Below are positions 55,413-64,000 of a stretch of 64,000 nt of DNA, piece after piece. How positions within the stretch are numbered: the stretch's first letter is position 1; every line of letters starts with the position of its first letter. The translations under genes and the position numbers were made by a program. Under the pieces are notes generated by a model. That model saw only the letters and a program-made list of their open reading frames with translations. It was not told where the DNA came from and did not search any database. This DNA comes from Streptomyces sp. GSL17-111 (GTDB lineage Bacteria > Actinomycetota > Actinomycetes > Streptomycetales > Streptomycetaceae): the NCBI RefSeq assembly GCF_037911585.1, contig NZ_JBAJNS010000001.1, forward strand, positions 1 to 64,000, given 5' to 3'.

Positions 55413-56255
55413 TTACGGCCAGATGCTGTCCGCCCACTCGGGGTGGTCGATGAAGGGGTTGCGGTTGCCCTGGTAGGTGTCGTGGATGATGTCGTTGCGG
55501 CGCGTTTCGAAGGCGTCGGGCGGGTCCTGCTCGTGCCACTGCTTGAGGACCGACAGCCGGCCCATGTACGGGGCGGAACCATTGCCGACCTGGTCGTTGA
55601 GTTCGAGGTCGGCGTGCGAGTCGCCGCCTTCGTAGCGCACGGCCATGTAGAAGATCATGCGGGCGACGTCCCCCTTGACCGCGTCGCGCGGTTCGAAGGA
55701 GTCGCTGTCGGTGCGGCTCTCCGGGGCCTGGTGGACCGGGCTGCCGCCGTGGTCGAAGTCCTTGTTCCCGCGTGCGCTGTTGACGGTCACGTCCGTGGGG
55801 CGCAGGTGGTGCAGGTCGGTACCGGGCCCCCGGGAGGTGCCGAAGTCGCCGTGGGACTTGGCCCAGACGTGCTCGCGGTTCCAGTCGTCGACGTCGCCGC
55901 CGTTGTCGTACTTGCTCTTGGAGTAGCCCGAGTAGAGGAGGACCACGCTGGAGGCGTCGTCCGGGTGCTCGTCGGTGTTCCGCAGCGCGTCCCACACCTG
56001 GGAGTACGACAGGGTGGTCTGGTCGCTGACGATGGAGTGCAGGGCGGCCTTGAGCTGCTCGCCGCTCTTGCCGTACGCGTCCTCGTAGTAGGCGTCGTAG
56101 TAGGCGTCGTGTTCCGCGACGATGGCGTCCGCGCCGGTCGTACCGGTGGGGGACGGAGTGGCGGTGGCCGGGGCGCCCAGGGTCACGGCGGCGAGCGCGG
56201 CACCGGCGAGCAGCGCGGCACCCCACCGCCGGCGCGCCGTGTGGAGGACGGGCAT
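55413..56255 (-). CDS. Secreted endonuclease I family nuclease
   Basis: The 280-residue protein starts with a signal peptide (RRRWGAALLAGAALAAVTLGAPATA), followed by the endonuclease I domain: DWNREHVWAKSHG with the His-Me-finger active site and TDLHHLRPTDVTVNSARGNKDF. It is exported and cleaves DNA and probably RNA. ATG 56255 is chosen. Confidence 0.9.
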   Translation of the reverse strand: MPVLHTARRRWGAALLAGAALAAVTLGAPATATPSPTGTTGADAIVAEHDAYYDAYYEDAYGKSGEQLKAALHSIVSDQTTLSYSQVWDALRNTDEHPDDASSVVLLYSGYSKSKYDNGGDVDDWNREHVWAKSHGDFGTSRGPGTDLHHLRPTDVTVNSARGNKDFDHGGSPVHQAPESRTDSDSFEPRDAVKGDVARMIFYMAVRYEGGDSHADLELNDQVGNGSAPYMGRLSVLKQWHEQDPPDAFETRRNDIIHDTYQGNRNPFIDHPEWADSIWP

Positions 56256-56572
56256 GGCTGAGTCCCCTTCCGAAAGGTCCGCCGCGCACGGGTCGGAGTG
56301 ACGCCCCGGACCAGCGGATTGACGTGAACCGGTCATTTGAGAGTGACACGGTGTCCGGTTCCGGAGCGTGAACGTTCCGTGGCGGTTGGGTGCCCATCCG
56401 GAGGCCGCCCGGTCCCACCCGGCGCGTGGCCCACCCGGTGCGGGCCCGGCCGCCCCCGGCGGCGGGCGGATCATCCGCGCGCGAGGACGGTCCGGGCGGC
56501 CCAGAGTGGGTACGCGGGTGGGGCCGGCCGGGAGGGCCCCGGCCGCGTCCCCGCGACGAGGAGGCAGCGAGC
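56256..56572. other. Divergent intergenic region
   Basis: This stretch separates the minus-strand endonuclease from the plus-strand aldehyde dehydrogenase and should hold both promoters. I see no repeat or RNA gene. Confidence 0.4.
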
Positions 56573-57973
56573 ATGGGCATCGCCACGGTGAATCCGGCCA
56601 CCGGAGAGACGCTGAAGACGTTCGACGCGCTGACCGGCCCCGAGGTCGAGGAGCGCATCGCGCGGGCGGCCGAGGCCTTCGCGCACCATCGGCGCACCGG
56701 CTTCCCGGAGCGCTCGGAGCTGCTGCGACGGGCGGCCGACCTGCTGGAGGCGGACCAGGAGGAGGTGGCGCGCACCGTCACCACCGAGATGGGCAAGCCG
56801 CTGCCCGCCGCGCGGGCCGAGGCGGCCAAGTGCGTCAAGGCGATGCGCTGGTACGCGGAGCACGCCGAGGAGGAGCTCGCGGACGAGGAGCCGAGGCCCG
56901 AGGACGTCCGCGACTCCGGCGGCTCCCGGGCGTTCGTGCGCTACCGCCCGCTCGGCGTCGTCCTCGCGGTCATGCCGTGGAACTTCCCGCTGTGGCAGGT
57001 GGTGCGGTTCGCGGCGCCGGCGCTCATGGCCGGGAACGTGGGACTGCTGAAGCACGCGTCGAACGTCCCGCAGACCGCGCTGTACCTGGAGGACCTCTTC
57101 CGCCGCGCCGGGTACCCGCCCGGCTGCTTCCAGACGCTGCTGGTGGGTTCCGGGAAGATCGAGGACGTCCTGCGCGATCCACGGGTCGCGGCGGCGACGC
57201 TGACGGGCAGCGAGCCGGCGGGCCGGGCGGTGGCCTCCGTCGCCGGGGACGAGATCATGAAGACGGTGTTGGAGCTCGGCGGCAGCGACCCCTTCATCGT
57301 GCTGCCCTCGGCGGACCTGGACGGCGCCGTCGGCACGGCGGTCACGGCGCGGGTGCAGAACGCCGGGCAGTCCTGCATCGCGGCCAAGCGGTTCATCGTG
57401 CACACCGACGTCTACGACGCGTTCGCCGAGCGTTTCGCCGAGCACATGGCCGCCCTGACGGTGGGTGACCCGATGGCCGAGGGGACGGACGTGGGGCCGC
57501 TCTCCAGCGAGCAGGGGCGGGCGGACGTCGAAGAACTCGTGGCCGATGCCACCGCCAAGGGGGCGCGGGTGCTGTGCGGCGGCCGGCGGCCCGAGCGTCT
57601 CGACCGGGGCTGGTACTACGCGCCCACGGTCCTCGCCGGCATCACCCCCGACATGCGCATCCACCACGAGGAGGCGTTCGGGCCGGTGGCCACGCTCTAC
57701 CGGGCGGCCGATCTCGACGAGGCGGTGGCCCTCGCCAACGACACGCCGTTCGGGCTGAGTTCCAACGCCTGGACGCGGGACACCGCCGAGCAGGAGCGGC
57801 TGGTGGACGACCTCCAGGCCGGCGGCGTGTACCTCAACGGCATGACCGCCTCGCACCCCGGGATGCCGTTCGGCGGGACCAAGCGCTCCGGGTACGGGCG
57901 TGAACTGGCCGGCCACGGCATCCGCGAGTTCTGCAACGTCACGACGGTGTGGTTCGGGGACGCCGCCTCCTGA
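56573..57973 (+). CDS. NAD(P)-dependent succinate-semialdehyde dehydrogenase-type ALDH
   Basis: The 466-residue protein has the aldehyde dehydrogenase layout: VMPWNFPLWQVVRFAAPALMAGN, LTGSEPAGRAVAS, active-site Glu in VLELGGSDPF and Cys in QNAGQSCIAAKR. The best match is the succinate-semialdehyde dehydrogenase subgroup. ATG 56573 follows CGAGGAGG. It stands alone. Confidence 0.9.
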   Translation: MGIATVNPATGETLKTFDALTGPEVEERIARAAEAFAHHRRTGFPERSELLRRAADLLEADQEEVARTVTTEMGKPLPAARAEAAKCVKAMRWYAEHAEEELADEEPRPEDVRDSGGSRAFVRYRPLGVVLAVMPWNFPLWQVVRFAAPALMAGNVGLLKHASNVPQTALYLEDLFRRAGYPPGCFQTLLVGSGKIEDVLRDPRVAAATLTGSEPAGRAVASVAGDEIMKTVLELGGSDPFIVLPSADLDGAVGTAVTARVQNAGQSCIAAKRFIVHTDVYDAFAERFAEHMAALTVGDPMAEGTDVGPLSSEQGRADVEELVADATAKGARVLCGGRRPERLDRGWYYAPTVLAGITPDMRIHHEEAFGPVATLYRAADLDEAVALANDTPFGLSSNAWTRDTAEQERLVDDLQAGGVYLNGMTASHPGMPFGGTKRSGYGRELAGHGIREFCNVTTVWFGDAAS

Positions 57974-58014
57974 GCGGGGCACCGCCACCCTGGGCGCCCA
58001 CGCGGAGGGGTGGG

Positions 58015-59580
58015 TCAGTACGCCTGCCACTCGTGCCGGCTGTACTCCAGGATCACCGGGTCCATGAGCGTGCTGGCCCGCACGTCCTGCGGCCGACGGT
58101 CCACCGGAAAGACGGTGGCGGCCTCCAGCACGGCCTCGTCGAGGAATCTCAGCGGCGGCGGGTCCTCGGCGAGCCGGGCTTCGGGGGGTTCCCCGCCGCC
58201 GGGCGCGGCCAGGACGAACCCCCAGTTCCCGAAGCTGGGGACGTCGACCTGGTACTCGGTGGTGGCGTAGCCCGCGGTGCGGAGCGTGGCCACGACGGAC
58301 CAGTAGCTCTTGGGCGCGAAGAACGGCGAGCCGCCCTGGACCACGACCGAGCTCCCGGGGGCCAGCGCGCCGCGCAGGAGGTGGTAGAACTCCACCGAGT
58401 ACAGCTTGGCCAGCGCCGCGGTGTCCGGGTCGGGGAAGTCGATGAGGACGGCGTCGTAGCGTCGGCCGACGTCCCGCAGCCAGGTGAAGGCGTCGGTGTT
58501 CACCACGGTGACGCGGGGATCGTCCATCGCGCCCTCGTTGAGTCCGCGCAAGGGGGCGAAGGAACCGGCCAGCCGGGTCATCGCCGGGTCCAGGTCGACG
58601 AGGGTGACCTCCTCGACGTCGTCGTAGCGCAGGATCTCGCGCAGTGCCAGCCCGTCCCCGCCGCCCAGGACGAGCACCGAGGACCGCTCCCCCGACAGGC
58701 CCGGGTGGACGAGGGCCTCGTGATACCGGTACTCGTCGACGGAGGAGAACTGGAGATCCCCGTTGAGGAACAGGCGCAGGTCCCGCTCGCCGGTGAAGGC
58801 CGAGGAGCGGGTGACGACGATGTCCTGGTACGGCGTCGTCTCGGAGTGGATGATCGGGTCACGGTAGAGCCGCTGCCGGGCGGAGATCTCGATGTCGTCC
58901 GCCAGCACGTAGGCCCCGGTCAGCACGGCGAGGACGCCCGCCACTCCGGTGAGCAGCGCGGTACGGACCACGCGTCGCATCTCCCTGCGGAAGATCCACA
59001 ACACGACGATGACGCCCGCCACCGCGTTGACCACGCCGACCACGAGGGCGCCCTTGAGCTGGCCGAACGTGGGCAGGAGGAGCAGCGGGAAGCACAGGCC
59101 GCCGACGAGCGCCCCGATGTAGTCGACGGCGAACATGTCGGCCACGGCGCCGCCGGCCTCCTGTCGTCGGATGCGCTGGAGCATCGTCATGAGCAAGGGG
59201 ATCTCGGCGCCGATGAGGACGCCGACGACGAAGGCGATGACGATCATCGCCGGGGTGTAGACCCGCAGCCAGGCGAAGGCGGCGTACAGGACGAGCACCG
59301 AGAGCCCGCCCACCAGGGCGAGCAGCCCTTCGACCAGCGCGAACGCCCCCACCGCCCGGCGGCGTAGGGGCTTGGCCGCCAGGGAGCCGATCCCCATGGC
59401 GAAGACCATGACGGACAGCACCACCGACGTCTGCATCACCGAGTTGCCGATGAGGTAGCTGCCGAGGGCGGTCAGTGCCAGTTCGTAGACCAGCCCGCAG
59501 GCGGCGCAGAGGAAGACCGCGAGCAACAGGAGGAACCGCGGCAGCCGGGAGGGGGCGGCCGGGCTTCGGGTGGTGCTCAC
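58015..59580 (-). CDS. Membrane-anchored polyamine aminopropyltransferase (spermidine synthase-like)
   Basis: The 521-residue protein has about seven N-terminal membrane segments and a cytoplasmic spermidine-synthase domain with VLVLGGGDGLALREILRYDDVEEVTLVDLDP and DFPDPDTAALAKLYSVEFY. It uses decarboxylated SAM or a similar donor; the membrane type is common in Actinobacteria. It is the last gene of a five-gene operon. Confidence 0.88.
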   Translation of the reverse strand: MSTTRSPAAPSRLPRFLLLLAVFLCAACGLVYELALTALGSYLIGNSVMQTSVVLSVMVFAMGIGSLAAKPLRRRAVGAFALVEGLLALVGGLSVLVLYAAFAWLRVYTPAMIVIAFVVGVLIGAEIPLLMTMLQRIRRQEAGGAVADMFAVDYIGALVGGLCFPLLLLPTFGQLKGALVVGVVNAVAGVIVVLWIFRREMRRVVRTALLTGVAGVLAVLTGAYVLADDIEISARQRLYRDPIIHSETTPYQDIVVTRSSAFTGERDLRLFLNGDLQFSSVDEYRYHEALVHPGLSGERSSVLVLGGGDGLALREILRYDDVEEVTLVDLDPAMTRLAGSFAPLRGLNEGAMDDPRVTVVNTDAFTWLRDVGRRYDAVLIDFPDPDTAALAKLYSVEFYHLLRGALAPGSSVVVQGGSPFFAPKSYWSVVATLRTAGYATTEYQVDVPSFGNWGFVLAAPGGGEPPEARLAEDPPPLRFLDEAVLEAATVFPVDRRPQDVRASTLMDPVILEYSRHEWQAY

Positions 59581-59587
59581 GCGCCGG

Positions 59588-60025
59588 TCAGGCCAGCGCC
59601 GCGCCGACCATGAAGGCCGTGCCGATGTACATCGCCGACTGGACCCAGGCCGCCGGGTGCGGACGGTCCCCGTTGTCGTCGAGCACGGCGTGCCCCATCC
59701 TGCCCGGTGTCATGAGACTGACGACGACGGAGACCAGGGTCATGACGAGGACGCCGACGAGTCCGTACAGCAACGTGCTGAGCAGCCCGTCCGCGAGCCC
59801 CCGTTCGGACTCGCTGGCGGCGATGGCGTCGGCGATGACCAGGCCGATGGCGAGGGTCTGGCCGGCGAGGAGCACGGCCGCCCCGCGGTTGCGCTCGGTC
59901 CACACCACGTGCACCAGCTTGCCCGGGGTCACCAGGTCGAGGGCGATGAAGCCGCAGGCCATGACGGCGAAGCCGACCAGGCCGTACAGCAGGGCCTGTC
60001 CTGCCGACTCGAAGATCTCTGCCAC
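59588..60025 (-). CDS. DUF350 membrane protein
   Basis: The 145-residue protein has two similar two-helix repeats (ALLYGLVGFAVMACGFIALDLVTPG and LLYGLVGVLVMTLVSVVVSLMTPG), as in DUF350. Function unknown. GTG 60025 has AAAGG eight bases upstream. It lies seven bases from the spermidine-synthase-like gene. Confidence 0.85.
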   Translation of the reverse strand: MAEIFESAGQALLYGLVGFAVMACGFIALDLVTPGKLVHVVWTERNRGAAVLLAGQTLAIGLVIADAIAASESERGLADGLLSTLLYGLVGVLVMTLVSVVVSLMTPGRMGHAVLDDNGDRPHPAAWVQSAMYIGTAFMVGAALA

Positions 60026-60071
60026 GGTGGTGCCTTTCAGGGGGACGTCTGCGTAAGAGGGATGGGCTGGG

Positions 60072-60479
60072 TCATTTGCCGGAGCCGGGGCCGCCACCGC
60101 GGAAGCCGTTGCCGCTGCTCCCGGGCGCCGGCCAGACGTGCCCGACGTGGCTGTGCCAGCGGTTGTAGCCGTCGCGGTAGTCGTCGATCTCGATCCGGCT
60201 GCCGCCGAGGTGGGGGCTCACCGCGACGATGTCGTCCCGGTACCGCAGGAAGACGCGGCCCCCGCTGGTGGTGCGGGAGACGGCGGAACGGTGGTCGTCG
60301 ATCTCCCCGGCGACCTTCGAGGGCCCGTCGCCGGGGTCGACGTAGTCCAGGCCGTCGCGGCCGTACTCCTTGGCGATCCAGCCGCGCGGGACCTCACGGG
60401 CGTCGTTGTCGCCGGAGCATCCGGTCAGCAGCAGCGCGGCGGCGAGCGCTGCGCAGGCGACGGGTCGAGCGGGCTTCAT
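60072..60479 (-). CDS. DUF4247 lipoprotein
   Basis: The 135-residue protein begins MKPARPVACAALAAALLLTGCSG, a lipoprotein signal with the lipobox LTGC, and carries a DUF4247 domain ending HSHVGHVWPAPGSS. It would be anchored outside the membrane. Its start overlaps the DUF2617 stop by four bases (ATGA). Confidence 0.85.
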   Translation of the reverse strand: MKPARPVACAALAAALLLTGCSGDNDAREVPRGWIAKEYGRDGLDYVDPGDGPSKVAGEIDDHRSAVSRTTSGGRVFLRYRDDIVAVSPHLGGSRIEIDDYRDGYNRWHSHVGHVWPAPGSSGNGFRGGGPGSGK

Positions 60480-60970
60480 CGGGCCTCCAGCCAGGTGTGC
60501 GTCGCCACGATCCGGCGGCTCTGCGGGTAGGTGTGCCAGGTCCTCCAGCACAGGCCGGCGCCCCAGGGCCGGACGGTCAGGGCCGTGACGGCGTCCTCTG
60601 AACCGGGGAAGACGCCGCACAGCGCCGCCGGGTGATCGGAGTGCCGGTCGCGCAGCCGGGCGACCTCGCGGGTGAAGTCGTCCTGCCGGTGATCAAGGAC
60701 GCGGGCCGTGAACCGGTAGTTCCAGTCCTCGAAACTCCAGTTCATCTGCTCGGGCAGACCGCCCACCAGGCCGGGCAGGCAGGCGACGGTCTCCCGGACG
60801 GGCCCGGCGAAGACCTGGTGGGAGGCGCCAAGCAGGCGCAGCTGAACGGTGAGTGGGCCGACCGTCACGTCCGAGACCGCGAGGGCCTCGTACGGCGGGA
60901 GGTCCAGGGCGAAGGAGAGCTGGTCGGCGTCCGTGTCCAGATAGGGGGCGGCCAGGGCTATGCCGCTCAC
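60476..60970 (-). CDS. DUF2617 protein
   Basis: The 164-residue protein has the DUF2617 pattern: LSFALDLPPYEALAV, LGASHQVF, WSFEDWNYRFTARV and HTYPQSRRIVATHTWL. Function unknown. GTG 60970 overlaps the DUF4178 stop, so the three small genes are translationally linked. Confidence 0.85.
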   Translation of the reverse strand: MSGIALAAPYLDTDADQLSFALDLPPYEALAVSDVTVGPLTVQLRLLGASHQVFAGPVRETVACLPGLVGGLPEQMNWSFEDWNYRFTARVLDHRQDDFTREVARLRDRHSDHPAALCGVFPGSEDAVTALTVRPWGAGLCWRTWHTYPQSRRIVATHTWLEAR

Positions 60971-61587
60971 GTTCCGCTGCCGGGGTAGATCGTCAGCGTG
61001 CCCTCGGGCACGCGCTCGCCGAGCGAGGCCTCCCAGCTCCCGCGCCCCTGATCCCCGAAGAACCGTTCGAAGGCGAGGCTCCGGCCGCCCGGGCCGTCGT
61101 AGTCGGCGTACTCCATGCGTCCTGTGGCGCCCAGGCCGGTGGTGCCCTCGGAGCGGTAGGACGCCGTGCCGTGCTCGGTGCGGTGGTAGGTGACGCCCTC
61201 GACCGTGAGGGTGGGACGACTGGGGGTGAGCTCGCCGCCGGGGTGCGCGCTCCACAGCACGACCTCGAGAGTGGGGTCCTCCTCCACGGAGAGCCAGCGC
61301 CGTCCTTCCCCGTTGTCCTCCATGGGGTCGAGGAAGTGCTCGGACCAGCTGTAACCGCCCTCGGACAGCCGCAACGAACCGCGTACGAAGAGGCGTTCGC
61401 CCAGGTACTCGACCATGTCGCCGGCCTTGAGGGCGCGCGGGTCACCTGCGGTGCTGTCCTCGGGGGCGAACGGATCCCGTGGCGCGGGTGCCGGGGCGGT
61501 ACGGTCGGCGGCGCGGAGTCTGCGCACCATCACCACGATCACGGCGACCACGAGTGCGGCGGCGAGCACCGCCAGCAGCAACTTCAC
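60967..61587 (-). CDS. DUF4178 membrane-anchored protein
   Basis: The 206-residue protein has an N-terminal membrane anchor (VKLLLAVLAAALVVAVIVVMV) and a DUF4178 domain: GDMVEYLGERLFVRGSLRLSEGGYSWSEHFL and EYADYDGPGGRSLAFERF. GTG 61587 with GGGGG upstream is preferred over the start at 61635. It heads the operon with DUF2617, DUF4247, DUF350 and the spermidine-synthase-like gene. Confidence 0.85.
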   Translation of the reverse strand: MKLLLAVLAAALVVAVIVVMVRRLRAADRTAPAPAPRDPFAPEDSTAGDPRALKAGDMVEYLGERLFVRGSLRLSEGGYSWSEHFLDPMEDNGEGRRWLSVEEDPTLEVVLWSAHPGGELTPSRPTLTVEGVTYHRTEHGTASYRSEGTTGLGATGRMEYADYDGPGGRSLAFERFFGDQGRGSWEASLGERVPEGTLTIYPGSGT

Positions 61588-61712
61588 CCAAACCCCCGAC
61601 CTCGGCAGTGCGACGAGCGCGGCCGAGTATGTCACAGAGCGTGGGGGCGCCCGCCGGGTGGTCCGTGCGCACCGGCTGTTTGCCCGATCGGGCCGGGGGA
61701 ACCCGGCGCCCC

Positions 61713-62633
61713 ATGTCGATCAAGTACGGACCTGATGGTGCCGCCCGGAGGGTGCTGGACGCGATGCCTTCGCGGGACGGCCCGGGCCGGGTGATGACCG
61801 CCGTGGACAAGGTCGAACGCGCGTCCGCCCTCGACAGTACCGCCGCGCGGCTGCGTTCCTGGGTGAAGGGGGTTCCGCTCGGACGGGCCCGGGACGTCCT
61901 GCACGGCAGGTGGCTCGGTCATCCGGTGCACCCGATGCTCGTCCAGCTTCCGGTCGGTGCCTGGATGTCCGCGGCGGCCCTGGACCTGCTCCCGGGTGAG
62001 CGGCGCGGTGCCGGAGCCCTGGTGGGCCTCGGCCTGACGGGTGCCGTCCCGGCCGCCGTGGCCGGGTGGGTGGACTGGGCCGAGCTCCGGCCGGGTCAGC
62101 AGCGCGTGGGGCTCGTGCACGCGGCGTCCACCGCGGGCGCGATCTGGCTGTACTCCGGTTCGTTGGCCGCCCGGATCGCCGGACGGCACGGACTCGGACG
62201 GGCGCTGGGCTTCGCCGGACTGGCCCTGGTCTCGGCGGGAGGGGCGCTGGGCGGTCACCTGGCCTACCGACAGGCCGTCGGCGCCAACCACGCCGAGGGG
62301 CTCGCGGCGCGGATCGGTTCGCGGTGGCACGACGTCGGGCCGCTGGCGGACTTCCCGGTGGACGAGCCCGTCCGGCGCGGTGTCGACGGTGTGCCCGTGG
62401 TGGTGGTCCGCCGGGCCGACGACCGCGTGTACGCGCTGGTCGAGCAGTGCAGTCACCTGGGCGGCCCGCTGTCCCAGGGCCATCTGACGGACGGCTGCCT
62501 GAAGTGCCCCTGGCACGGGAGTGTGTTCCGGCTCTCCGACGGGTGGAACGTGCACGGCCCGGCCACCGCCGCGCAGCCGGCGTTCGAGACCCGCGTGCTC
62601 GACGGTTCGGTGCGGCTCAGGCTGCGCGACTGA
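61713..62633 (+). CDS. DUF2231 membrane protein with Rieske domain
   Basis: The 306-residue protein has an N-terminal DUF2231 membrane part (HPVHPMLVQLPVGAWMSAAALD, about four segments) and a C-terminal Rieske domain, with CSHLGGPLSQG and CPWHGSVF as cluster ligands (CxH...CxxH). It may act in electron transfer at the membrane. It starts at ATG 61713. Confidence 0.88.
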   Translation: MSIKYGPDGAARRVLDAMPSRDGPGRVMTAVDKVERASALDSTAARLRSWVKGVPLGRARDVLHGRWLGHPVHPMLVQLPVGAWMSAAALDLLPGERRGAGALVGLGLTGAVPAAVAGWVDWAELRPGQQRVGLVHAASTAGAIWLYSGSLAARIAGRHGLGRALGFAGLALVSAGGALGGHLAYRQAVGANHAEGLAARIGSRWHDVGPLADFPVDEPVRRGVDGVPVVVVRRADDRVYALVEQCSHLGGPLSQGHLTDGCLKCPWHGSVFRLSDGWNVHGPATAAQPAFETRVLDGSVRLRLRD

Positions 62634-62738
62634 CGTCCGAACGGGTGACCCCGCCGCGGCCGTTCGCGCTGCGGCGGGCGTAAGCGGGCACCGCACGGGT
62701 AACTCGGTGCCCCCCAAGCAGAAAGCGAGGTGGACGGC

Positions 62739-63158
62739 ATGATCGGATCTGTGCGCCGCCGGCCGGCCGACGCGCACGAGGCCTCGGTGGGCGAGCTGGT
62801 CGAGCGGGCGTCGGCCCAGCTCTCGGAGCTGGTGCGCCGCGAGATGCGGCTGGCCCAGGCGGAGCTGGCGCAGAAGGGCAAACACGCGGGCATCGGCGGC
62901 GGCATGTTCGGCGGCGCGGCCCTGACGGGCTTCCTGGCCGTGCAGGCGCTGATCGCGGGTGCCATCGCGGCGCTCGCGCTGGTCCTCCCGGTGTGGGCGT
63001 CGGCGTTGATCATCGGTGGTGTGCTGCTGGTCATCACCGGGATCCTGGCTCTCGTGGGCAAGAAGGAACTGCGCAGCGCCACACCGGCCGCGCCCCAGCA
63101 GGCGATCGGCAGTGTGAAGGCCGACATCGCCGAGATCAAGGGGAGGGCCCACCGATGA
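62739..63158 (+). CDS. Holin-like DUF1469 family protein
   Basis: The 139-residue protein starts MIGSVRRRPADAHEASVGELVERA and has an amphipathic helix (LSELVRREMRLAQAELAQKGK) followed by two membrane segments (LTGFLAVQALIAGAIAALALVLP, ALIIGGVLLVITGILALVG), as in the phage-holin-like DUF1469 family. ATG 62739 has GAGGTGG five bases upstream; GTG 62730 is an alternative. It overlaps the DUF3618 start. Confidence 0.87.
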   Translation: MIGSVRRRPADAHEASVGELVERASAQLSELVRREMRLAQAELAQKGKHAGIGGGMFGGAALTGFLAVQALIAGAIAALALVLPVWASALIIGGVLLVITGILALVGKKELRSATPAAPQQAIGSVKADIAEIKGRAHR

Positions 63159-63448
63159 GCCGTGACTTCGAGGCGGAGACCTCCAGGGATCCGCAGGTCC
63201 TGCGCGAGCAGGTCAAGGACACCCGCGCCGAGCTCGGTGACACGGTCGCCGCGCTGGCGGCCAAGGCGGACGTGAAGGCCCAGGCCCGGCGCAGGGCGGC
63301 CGACGCGCGCGAGCAGGCCCACCACGTGGCGCGGACGGCGCGCGCCGGTGGCCGGCGCAACCGTGTGCCGCTGGTCGCCGCGGGTGCGGTGGTGACCGTG
63401 CTGGTCGCGACGGCCCTTGTGCTGCGCAAGCGACACGGGTGGGGGTGA
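63155..63448 (+). CDS. DUF3618 protein
   Basis: The 97-residue protein begins MSRDFEAETSRDPQVLREQVKDTRAELGDTV, the DUF3618 signature, and ends in one membrane helix (LVAAGAVVTVLVATALVL). It is coupled to the holin-like gene by an ATGA overlap. Function unknown; these three genes form a conserved Streptomyces operon. Confidence 0.87.
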   Translation: MSRDFEAETSRDPQVLREQVKDTRAELGDTVAALAAKADVKAQARRRAADAREQAHHVARTARAGGRRNRVPLVAAGAVVTVLVATALVLRKRHGWG

Positions 63449-63453
63449 ACGGG

Positions 63454-63714
63454 ATGTCCGCGATCCTGAACAAGGCCGGCACTCTGTCGGTCGGCCTGGT
63501 GGGCGGCGTCGTGGCCGGCGCGATCTTCAAACGGGTGTGGAAGGTCGTCGCCCACCAGGAGGACACCCCCGACGCCACGGACATCGAGCGGAGCTGGCGC
63601 GAGGTGCTGATGGCGGCCGCCGTGCACGGCGCGATCTTCGCGGTCGTCAAGGCCGTCCTGCAGCGCGGCGGGGTGCTGGGCGCCCGGCGGGTGCGGAGCA
63701 GGCGGGCGCCCTGA
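63454..63714 (+). CDS. DUF4235 protein
   Basis: The 86-residue protein has the DUF4235 pattern: SVGLVGGVVAGAIFKRVWKVVAHQEDTPDA and REVLMAAAVHGAIFAVVKAVLQRGG, with two membrane segments. ATG 63454 is preferred since GGGGGTG lies upstream; GTG 63439 gives five more residues. It closes the operon. Confidence 0.85.
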   Translation: MSAILNKAGTLSVGLVGGVVAGAIFKRVWKVVAHQEDTPDATDIERSWREVLMAAAVHGAIFAVVKAVLQRGGVLGARRVRSRRAP

Positions 63715-63903
63715 GTCCTGCGGTGTGAGGCGGACGGCGGCGGACGGCACGGGGGGGTGCCGGCCGCCGCCGTGTGCGGTTCGGCTCCGGGGCCTTCGTG
63801 AACGAAATGAACGCAAGGGTGACCGCTGTCACACCCCGGTGGAGAGTGGCCGGACATTCCGGCCGTGAGCCGCACGTGCCGCCCCCGGGGAAGGGAGAAC
63901 AGC

Positions 63904-64000
63904 GTGGCTGGGCAGACCTCGCCGCCAGCACCGAAGCAGGAGAAGGGCCGGGCTCCACGACGACGCCGCGACCGCACGCACTACCTCTACATCGCGGTCA
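63904..64000 (+). CDS. Start of a probable dicarboxylate symporter, cut by window end
   Basis: GTG 63904, with GGGGAAGGGAG upstream, opens VAGQTSPPAPKQEKGRAPRR followed by RTHYLYIAV, which resembles the N-terminus of DctA-type C4-dicarboxylate/cation symporters just before their first membrane segment. Only 32 codons are visible, so the call is tentative. Confidence 0.5.
   Translation, partial: MAGQTSPPAPKQEKGRAPRRRRDRTHYLYIAV

Noticed and set aside
1..64000. CRISPR arrays, tRNA or rRNA genes
   Set aside because: No regularly spaced repeats and no tRNA or rRNA pattern were seen on either strand.

Overview
The window is high-GC actinobacterial DNA with Streptomyces-style coding: GC-rich third codon positions, frequent GTG starts, and many 4-base ATGA or GTGA stop/start overlaps. 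The first 130 bases hold five short hairpins in tandem, each with a three-base loop. This looks like the palindromic telomere of a linear Streptomyces replicon, so the window probably begins at or very near a chromosome or linear-plasmid end. The telomere is not the common archetypal sequence. A divergent Tap/Tpg-like pair (telomere-associated protein and terminal protein) at 20.1-22.1 kb supports this reading.

Region by region. 0-4.7 kb: telomere, then two decayed genes (a helicase with helicase-associated repeats and a nuclease with a Vsr/DUF559-type C-terminus), both frameshifted. 5-13 kb: accessory, defence-like genes on the minus strand: a two-motif HEPN-like protein coupled to a DUF6308 protein, then a cassette of HAD-phosphoribosyltransferase, DprA and ComF-like phosphoribosyltransferase. 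13-19 kb: assorted small genes, including an asparagine-synthase-type cyclase coupled to a 45-residue ORF, and a methyltransferase plus VOC pair. 19-26 kb: IS630, the Tap/Tpg-like pair, a zinc-ribbon HEPN-like gene, then IS1182 and IS5-family elements abutting each other. 26-29 kb: a toxin-antitoxin remnant and other plasmid-like genes.

29-35 kb is a complete fructose PTS operon (DeoR regulator, 1-phosphofructokinase, EIIABC, HPr, EI) with a recognisable promoter. 35-37 kb carries a second, decayed copy of the methyltransferase-VOC pair and a frameshifted methyltransferase. From about 37 kb the sequence is ordinary Streptomyces arm: stress and redox enzymes, regulators (MerR, TetR, GntR, a broken AfsR/SARP), transporters, a secreted nuclease, an aldehyde dehydrogenase, a five-gene membrane operon with a spermidine-synthase-like protein, and a holin-like/DUF3618/DUF4235 operon. 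The window ends inside a probable dicarboxylate symporter.

The strongest leads are the unusual telomere with its own Tap/Tpg-like pair, the DprA/ComF/HAD-PRTase cassette, and the HEPN/DUF6308 pair. Several genes carry single-base frameshifts, some in G or C runs, so part of the apparent gene decay could be sequencing error.
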